From positions 1 to 6,351 of the forward strand of contig JAKAPU010000152.1 of NCBI GenBank assembly GCA_021806865.1: a stretch of 6,351 bases of DNA. Direction: 5' to 3'. A model generated the notes under the pieces. It was given only the letters and a program-made list of their open reading frames with translations. It was not told where the DNA came from and did no database searches. The translations under genes and the position numbers were made by a program. Each line of letters starts with the position of its first letter. The first letter of the stretch is position 1. Of the stretch, positions 5,501-6,351 are shown piece after piece. This stretch comes from an archaeon. GTDB lineage: Archaea > Thermoproteota > Nitrososphaeria > Nitrososphaerales > CADDZS01.

Positions 5501-6351
5501 ATGCAACAAGCCCAACAAGTTGAGAAAAGGAGCTCTGAAGCTCCAAAGAACGGGAAGAAAAGGGCATGGAACACTCTATCCCACAATGGAGTAAGCTTCC
5601 CAGAGCCCTACAAGTCAGATCCTAGAACCAACTTGATAGTGATCAAAGGAGAGAAGATCAACATGACTCCTCAGCAAGAGGAGATGGCTGTCGCTTGGGC
5701 AAAGAAGATTGGCACACCTTATGTTTTGGATCCTGTGTTCCAGTCTAACTTTCTTTCGGACTTTTTGATACTCTTTCCTGAGAAGTACAGAGACACAAAA
5801 ATCAGTGATATTCAATTCCCAACATTACCTGAGAAGGTCGAGCTCACCAAGGAGCAGAAAAAGGCAATCGCTGCGGAACGCAAGAAGAAGAGGCTTGAAC
5901 TGAAAGAGAAGTTCGGTTATGCAATTGTTGACAGTGTAAAGACCGAGATAGCAAACTGGGTCGTCGAGCCGCCTGGCCTCTTCATGGGCCGGGGAGAACA
6001 TCCAATGCGTGGCCACTGGAAACCAGCGATCCGAGAAGAAGATATCACACTAAACTTGGATGAAAGTGTGCCTGTGCCTGCTGGAAGGTGGAAAGTGATC
6101 CATGCTCCGGAAAACATGTGGATCGCGTCATGGACAGACAAGCTTTCTGACAAGGTGAAGTACGTATGGCTTCATGACTCTTCTGCCCTGCGTCAGGAAA
6201 GAGACAAGGGGAAGTACGATAAGGCAAAAGAGCTAGACAAGCATATCGATAAAGTTAGAGCGTTCATTTCAAAGTCAATGAGTTCCAAAGACCCAAAGAC
6301 GAGGAAGATGGCTACCGTCTGTTTCCTCATCGACAAGCTTGCGATGAGAGT
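5501..6351 (+). CDS. DNA topoisomerase IB (eukaryotic-type), 5' part, runs off the right edge
   Basis: Relaxes supercoiled DNA by cutting one strand through a 3'-phosphotyrosine intermediate. The first 283 residues are present and open to the edge. They correspond to the N-terminal DNA-binding clamp of eukaryotic Top1: WNTLSHNGVSFPEPY (23-37) matches the eukaryotic W-x2-L-x-H-x-G-P-x-F-x2-P-Y region; a Lys/Glu-rich linker helix (about 110-137) precedes FGYAIVD; then the hallmark EPPGLFMGRGEHPMRG (156-171), EEDITLN (179-185), and the W-x-SWTD-x2 and KYVWL segments (207-224). It ends in FLIDKLAMR, whose final Arg283 aligns with catalytic Arg488 of human Top1; the remaining active-site residues, including the tyrosine, lie beyond the window. 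ATG 5501 is the only possible start, since TAG at 5474-5476 closes the frame upstream. Among archaea this enzyme is a Nitrososphaeria marker. A short basic extension (about 20 residues) precedes the core, much shorter than in animals. Confidence 0.97.
   Translation, partial: MQQAQQVEKRSSEAPKNGKKRAWNTLSHNGVSFPEPYKSDPRTNLIVIKGEKINMTPQQEEMAVAWAKKIGTPYVLDPVFQSNFLSDFLILFPEKYRDTKISDIQFPTLPEKVELTKEQKKAIAAERKKKRLELKEKFGYAIVDSVKTEIANWVVEPPGLFMGRGEHPMRGHWKPAIREEDITLNLDESVPVPAGRWKVIHAPENMWIASWTDKLSDKVKYVWLHDSSALRQERDKGKYDKAKELDKHIDKVRAFISKSMSSKDPKTRKMATVCFLIDKLAMR

Overview
The window looks like chromosomal DNA of a Nitrososphaeria (Thaumarchaeota) archaeon. The strongest clue is the right-hand gene, a eukaryotic-type DNA topoisomerase IB, which among archaea is characteristic of this lineage. 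Archaeal TATA elements fit this; one lies about 26 bases before a start codon with no Shine-Dalgarno sequence, the leaderless arrangement common in these organisms. The moderate GC content, long non-coding stretches and a decayed transposase suggest a soil-type relative with a loosely packed genome. Genus cannot be fixed from this sequence.

Layout, left to right. (1) 1-1122: a DDE transposase pseudogene with an N-terminal SWIM zinc finger, running in from the left edge and broken by one nonsense codon and one frameshift. (2) 1123-1880: two candidate small membrane proteins, a 37-residue single-span peptide (1175-1288) followed at once by six T, and an 88-residue protein with about three spans (1614-1880). 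The roughly 325 bases between them hold no convincing gene. (3) 1932-2438, minus strand: a short class I SAM-dependent methyltransferase, convergent with the 88-residue gene. (4) 2439-2661: a divergent intergenic region containing a 28-base dyad (2471-2498) with a TATA-like core, a second TATA-like element (2529-2535), and a 21-codon upstream ORF whose stop overlaps the next start. (5) 2662-4324: a two-gene ABC-2 exporter, ATPase then permease, overlapping by 23 bases. (6) 4389-4619: a 76-residue two-span membrane protein with its own leaderless promoter. (7) 4620-5500: about 880 bases without a supported gene, containing a few small hairpins, a 14-base perfect palindrome and two tiny CxxC-containing ORFs. 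(8) 5501 to the right edge: the N-terminal 283 residues of topoisomerase IB, ending just after the first catalytic arginine.

Functionally, the exporter pair is the only clear operon. Its divergent partner is the methyltransferase, and the dyad between them is well placed to control one or both, so a shared export/modification response is a reasonable inference but unproven. The topoisomerase is a housekeeping enzyme unrelated to the rest. No CRISPR array, rRNA or convincing tRNA was seen, and nothing here proves a new multi-gene system; the dyad and leader ORF ahead of the exporter are the observations most worth following.
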